64,000 bases of DNA. Source: Liolophura sinensis. Lineage: Eukaryota > Mollusca > Polyplacophora > Chitonida > Chitonidae. Location of the stretch: NCBI RefSeq assembly GCF_032854445.1, contig NC_088302.1, forward strand, positions 46,846,521 through 46,910,520. The letters run 5' to 3'. Made by a program: the position numbers and the translations under genes. Positions within the stretch are counted from its first letter, which is position 1. The number at the start of each line of letters is the position of its first letter. Shown one piece after another: positions 56,041 to 64,000 of this stretch. A model generated the notes under the pieces. That model was not told the origin of the DNA and did no database searches. It saw nothing but the letters and a program-made list of their open reading frames with translations.

Positions 56041-57865
56041 ATAAAAAAAAAATTCAAAAATGTTTTGAAATGATAAAGTGTACATGATTACGCTGCGCAA
56101 ATAACAAGTTTAACTTCTGTACACATGCAACAGTGAACTGGCTGAAGTTGCACTGGTTCAAAGCTGCCTTTTCCCTTATAGTCTTTAAAGCTGAGAGGAT
56201 ATGTTCATAATAAAAGTGCAAGAATAGTACATGTAACCACTTTTTTTCTACATTTTAATACACTTATATGCATATGGTCATACCACATGACTGATAATGT
56301 GGTTATTCTTGTCTGGAGCATCTGAAAAGATCCAAGGACATTGAAGGCCTCCTGCCTGCTGAAGCTGCTAAAACAGAATGGCTCCTTGATTGATACAAAG
56401 GGATTCTGGGTGAAAAAGATCAAGTTGGATTAAGGCTTGTTAGTTATCTATCCTTGGATTGAAACTTTTGCTTTGCACATATCAAAACTCTTTCTCGCAA
56501 AGTACTCGTGATTTAATCAAAACACTTTGTCTATGCAATTTATGCATAAAATGCAACAAGAGTTTCAATGCAAAAGAAGTCTTTTTTTTAAACATGACCA
56601 TACTACAAATGTGAGCACCAGTTTGACAAAGTTAAAGGTTCTATATCTTTTACAAATATATTAAAGAAGAACTTCACACCTAGGCTGAATAGCCCAATAG
56701 TACATGTATGATTATGCCCTCAAGCTTTCAGCATATGAAACATTCTTAAATTCTACCCCAAATTTACCTCAAATGATACACAACTTATGCCATATTCTGT
56801 TCAATACTTAAAACAAAATTATGTTTATATAGAAGGATACTTGACCAAATGTAAATGTCATTCACAACTTTTTGGGGAAACTATACACAAGTAAACAAAA
56901 CTTTGAATAATACCTTAATTTTCAAAAAAAAAAAAATAAATTGAAATGTCATGTCCACAGGTCAGATTGTTGCCAAACTTAATTACAAAAGGAAACTATG
57001 TGTTAATATTTAACACTTGTGCATTAAAAACTGAAAAAAGCACAAAATGTATAAACTTGATGAAAACATAAAATTAAAAATGGGATGGTAACAATGCCAG
57101 TGTTTCAGATCTAACCAGTTCAAACCATTGCATTTATGACTTCAAACATATGATACAGTACACATACTAAAGACACCGGGTCCATAAAACTGCAGGTGAT
57201 TAAAGAATAATGCCTTCAAAATAGACCTAAATGAACACCTTGTTGACACTAAATGGTTACACTCTCCCATTCATACATGTAAATACAGAAAATACATATC
57301 AAAATTTGCCTTGCTTATGATGACAAAAAAGATCCAACTACTCAATGACATGTTCTCCATATGTCAGCTCTGAAATCAGTAGGCCATGTTCCCAGCTTAG
57401 CTTCCACATTAACTGCTCTGAATCCTTATATTAACTAACTAGGAACTCGGTCCTGTCGCCTGTGCTGTCTTTCAAAGTCCCAACACGGTACGCCACAAAA
57501 AGAGGTGTCCCGTGATCTTAAAGTAATTCTGAACACATATCACTCATGCGGGAACAATAATGACCATAATATCTCAAATAACACAAGAACTTCCCAAACC
57601 TCTTTTTCAAATTACTTCATTGGCTATGGCGGCTTGGCTGCTTTTTAAAAAAGTAGATCATCTCCTTTTTACACAATAGTTGATTACAGTTCTTTCTGTT
57701 CTTCATTAGCACACCGATTAAAGTTCCAAACAAGTTATCAGTCACCCTTTTAATGGTCATGATTGTGTACATATTCTTGGTCTCAATCCAAAACTTCCAC
57801 AAATTTACCCTATGTCTTCTAATTTTTCAGACACCTGCTCTGCTCATTTTAGCCAATACATACTA

Positions 57866-57868
<3 letters not shown>

Positions 57869-57932
<64 letters not shown>
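57869..57932. repeat. TA dinucleotide microsatellite
   Basis: About 32 uninterrupted TA repeats. Likely polymorphic in length. The isoleucine/tyrosine-rich frame read through it is an artefact. Confidence 0.97.
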
Positions 57933-57933
<1 letters not shown>

Positions 57934-58000
57934 GAGAAAAAGGGAACTCAATATTTCTGCTAGAATGAACAACATACTCTTATCTTTACTTTTCCAAAAG

Positions 58001-58148
58001 GCTGATAAAGAAATGTATCACTCTACTTTCAACACTGCTAATCTGTCCCAAATTTTAGAAGAATTTTTCCAGACGAAGACTATTGAACAAGTGTGGCCAA
58101 CTCAAACCAAAAATGGTGGCAAAGTCTGGTTTACTGCTGATGTGCCAG
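58001..58148 (+). CDS. Unidentified coding-like exon in the CTSO-TDO2 spacer
   Basis: 148 bases open on the plus strand, opposite to TDO2 and about 265 bases past the TDO2 stop. It is bounded by an acceptor-like TTTTCCAAAAG and a donor-like CCAG/GTACAT. It would encode about 49 residues, including FNTANLSQILEEFF, TIEQVWPTQTKNGG and KVWFTADVPG. The composition is protein-like (Trp, Phe, balanced charges) and unlike nearby AT-rich noise. I do not recognise the family, and no partner exons were found, so it may be an exon of a nested gene, a captured fragment or a chance frame. Confidence 0.3.
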
Positions 58149-58412
58149 GTACATTTGTGATAATCGTGACATTATGAGCTGTACCATTGAGGAATAACTA
58201 GGTGATATGAAGACTGCAGGATTTTAAAAAACATGTAGCGTACAGCTTTGACCTTGAGGACAGCACAATCGAAAAGAGTTCCAGGTTAGTGAATGGAAGA
58301 GTACAGATCTGTATTTCTGAAGGCTAAGCTGAGAAGAATGAAACAGATCTCAGATCAATCCTTATGTGTTAAACCAATAATAATGAGCAAGCTTGAACAA
58401 CCTGAATTCCAT

Positions 58413-62353
<3,941 letters not shown>

Positions 62354-63575
62354 CTTTTAACAACAAAGACAAAAAAAATTGAGTATCTGTTTTGGCCTTA
62401 TACCGGCATGATACAGGTTAGTTCAGACTGCGAGTCAGTACTTTAATGATGTCAGGCCTTTCACAATTCAATATAAATGGTTCTGGAGGATTTGTGCCCC
62501 TAGAATTCCAACTGCTGGGCAAACCTTTACTATCACCCTAAATATAACCACTTTATGTAATCTTAGGTATGTGGTTAAGCCATTACTGTTATCAGCATAG
62601 CAGCTATAGGTTGCAGTTTATGTAGCTGTTGTGTATGAATTGAATATATCCAAGTCAAAACTGAATGATGAAATTTCAATGGGAGTGAACTGAAAACATC
62701 ACAGATTAACTGAACCACTTGACAGTTTTGCACTAATACATGTAAATACAAAGCTAAGAAACTCCAAACCATAATATTCATTTTCCACTCTCCATCCCAA
62801 GGGAGCAATTTCATGAAAGGAAAAGACCTCTACAGATCGAAATAGGCATCACTAAATAGACTGCTTAAAACTATGCACAAATATACTTTCATTTATTTTT
62901 TTAGATTTTTGTGAAAAGAGTTAAAGGCGCTCAAACATTTGAATTGTAAGGTGGGATTTATGGACCATACCATCAGAGGTTAGGAACTCTGACATCCCAG
63001 GAAGTGTATACTACTCTAATCATGAGTTGTTGGAATAACTTTTTTCACCTATGAGTAAAGGATTATTGAAAAAATGTTCCCAAAAATTCCTTCATTCTGG
63101 TGAACATCAGGAAAAAATGTGATGTAACATCAGAGTTCCTAGATACGGTTTGCATGGCTCATAAAGCCCTCCATACTATTCAAATATTTGAATGTCTTTC
63201 AATACTCTTACAAATATGTAAAAAATCATTAAAGTTTTTTTACGCATAGTTTTCAATAGTCTCTATGCTGAACCTTAATTCTTATTAGCTTTCTTTCACT
63301 TTAAATAATTTCAGGAGTTTTAAGCCTTAAATTGTATTCCAAATCGAAGTCTTATACATCTAAATGAAATCGATAACATTTCTATCATTGATTCACAGCT
63401 GTTGTACATGTACTACAAATTACAGAATTCAGCTACAAATGTTCTGTTTTGTAAAACAGATTGAATTTTTGGACTTGAGTCCAAAATGGCCACTTTATGA
63501 CAAGGGCCCCAGATCATTCCTTCCTCAACAGAAGTATATCTCTTGCTTAAGTGGCATTTAGAAGTCGGTGAGGAG

Positions 63576-64000
63576 ATACACTGGACAAGGCATTCTTATG
63601 GATGTACAACTTCTTGGTTTATTTAACACAACGTTTCAATGCAGATACTAGCATCGTTATCAAGTGAATGACATCAAAATTACTACTGCGCTTATATATA
63701 GCAAGAGAAGCAAATGTCAACAGATAAAACAAAAAGAGGGTAAACAGTCCTCCTGGGGTGGGTGTTGGGGTACTGACTAGGCTCGGTGGGATTCCTGAGC
63801 GGTTTGGAGGATTAGCAGATCATAAGCTGAGGGGAGGTAGATGCCGTGATCTCTGTTCAAGCTGGGCTTTAATCTCTTAATCTGGATGGCTTCCTGTAGT
63901 TTTCGTTTCTTCCAATGGGGCTGATTCATGTTCAGTGTCCTGACTGTATTCCAGTTGATGTTGTGGGATGGGTTTTCATGTATGTGGTCAGATATGGCAG
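63576..64000 (-). mobile_element. Penelope-like retroelement, 3' end (partial, runs off the window)
   Basis: Read on the minus strand, an open frame enters from the right edge and ends near 63780. It contains DHIHENPSHNINW, LQEAIQIKRLKPSLNRDHG and YLPSAYDLL. The pattern of H-x-W, an EA-x-I helix and LNRDHG-x-LP matches the C-terminal GIY-YIG endonuclease part of Penelope-like elements. After the stop comes about 200 bases of non-coding 3' sequence with ATTGAAACGTTGTG and AATAAA, common in this group. The element lies in a TDO2 intron or upstream of the exons seen, in the same orientation as the gene. The 3' boundary is approximate. A non-LTR element of another type is possible but less likely. 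Confidence 0.65.

Larger units (their letters stand above)
52871..58412. other. Spacer between CTSO and TDO2 (tail to tail)
   Basis: 5.5 kb with no gene I can name. It contains a two-copy repeat at about 53370-53515 (CATTCAAATGAACC), a SINE (54696-54902), a two-copy repeat at 55720-56040, a TA microsatellite (57869-57932) and an unidentified coding-like exon (58001-58148). The TDO2 3' UTR must occupy the right end on the minus strand; I see no definite AATAAA for it. Confidence 0.6.

Noticed and set aside
57812-58000. Continuation of the orphan exon leftwards through the TA microsatellite
   Set aside because: The frame is open only because TA repeats encode alternating Tyr/Ile; the coding-like composition starts after about 58000.

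Overview
The window is animal nuclear DNA: AT-rich, with intron-dense genes using ordinary GT-AG splice sites and many copies of a tRNA-headed SINE. That SINE has a Box A/Box B head, a conserved body ending in a TATAAGTGAAATATTCTTGAG-type stretch, and an (AAAT)n tail. I recall this tail as typical of mollusc and related lophotrochozoan genomes. The palindrome TACATGTA is also very frequent. A bivalve or other mollusc is my best inference, but the sequence alone does not prove it.

Five host genes were rebuilt exon by exon, with matching codon phase at every junction. (1) The 5' part of a myotubularin-related gene of the MTMR10/11/12 type, minus strand, 12749 down to the left edge. (2) A complete OFD1 gene, plus strand, 13734-33442, 29 coding exons, 1009 residues. 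(3) A complete RPS3 gene (ribosomal protein uS3), minus strand, 42237-38536, 5 exons, 241 residues. (4) A complete cathepsin O gene (CTSO), plus strand, 43501-52723, 9 exons, 351 residues. (5) The 3' part of tryptophan 2,3-dioxygenase (TDO2), minus strand, 62353-58413, running off the right edge upstream. The MTMR and OFD1 genes are head to head (985 bp between start codons), RPS3 and CTSO are head to head, and CTSO and TDO2 are tail to tail. CTSO and TDO2 are also tail-to-tail neighbours in human, so this looks like ancient conserved linkage. The genes otherwise do different jobs: phosphoinositide adaptor, centriole/cilium, ribosome, lysosomal proteolysis and tryptophan catabolism.

Mobile DNA and repeats fill the introns. 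A 3.9-kb hAT DNA transposon with a two-exon, nearly intact transposase sits in CTSO intron 3. The C-terminal end of a Penelope-like retroelement lies at the right edge. About 20 SINE copies or fragments from two related families are scattered through. There are several minisatellites: an A/B alternating array (8.5 kb), an array inside a SINE (24.5 kb), a 108-bp array built from the splice acceptor and 5' end of OFD1 exon 21 (27 kb), a 168-bp array (30.2 kb) and a 41-bp array (34.7-35.7 kb). No authentic tRNA or rRNA gene, CRISPR array or prokaryotic feature was seen.

The most interesting items are the OFD1 exon-21 decoy-acceptor array, the conserved CTSO-TDO2 pair, the hAT insertion, and an unidentified coding-like exon at 58001-58148. 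I did not find a wholly new biological system.
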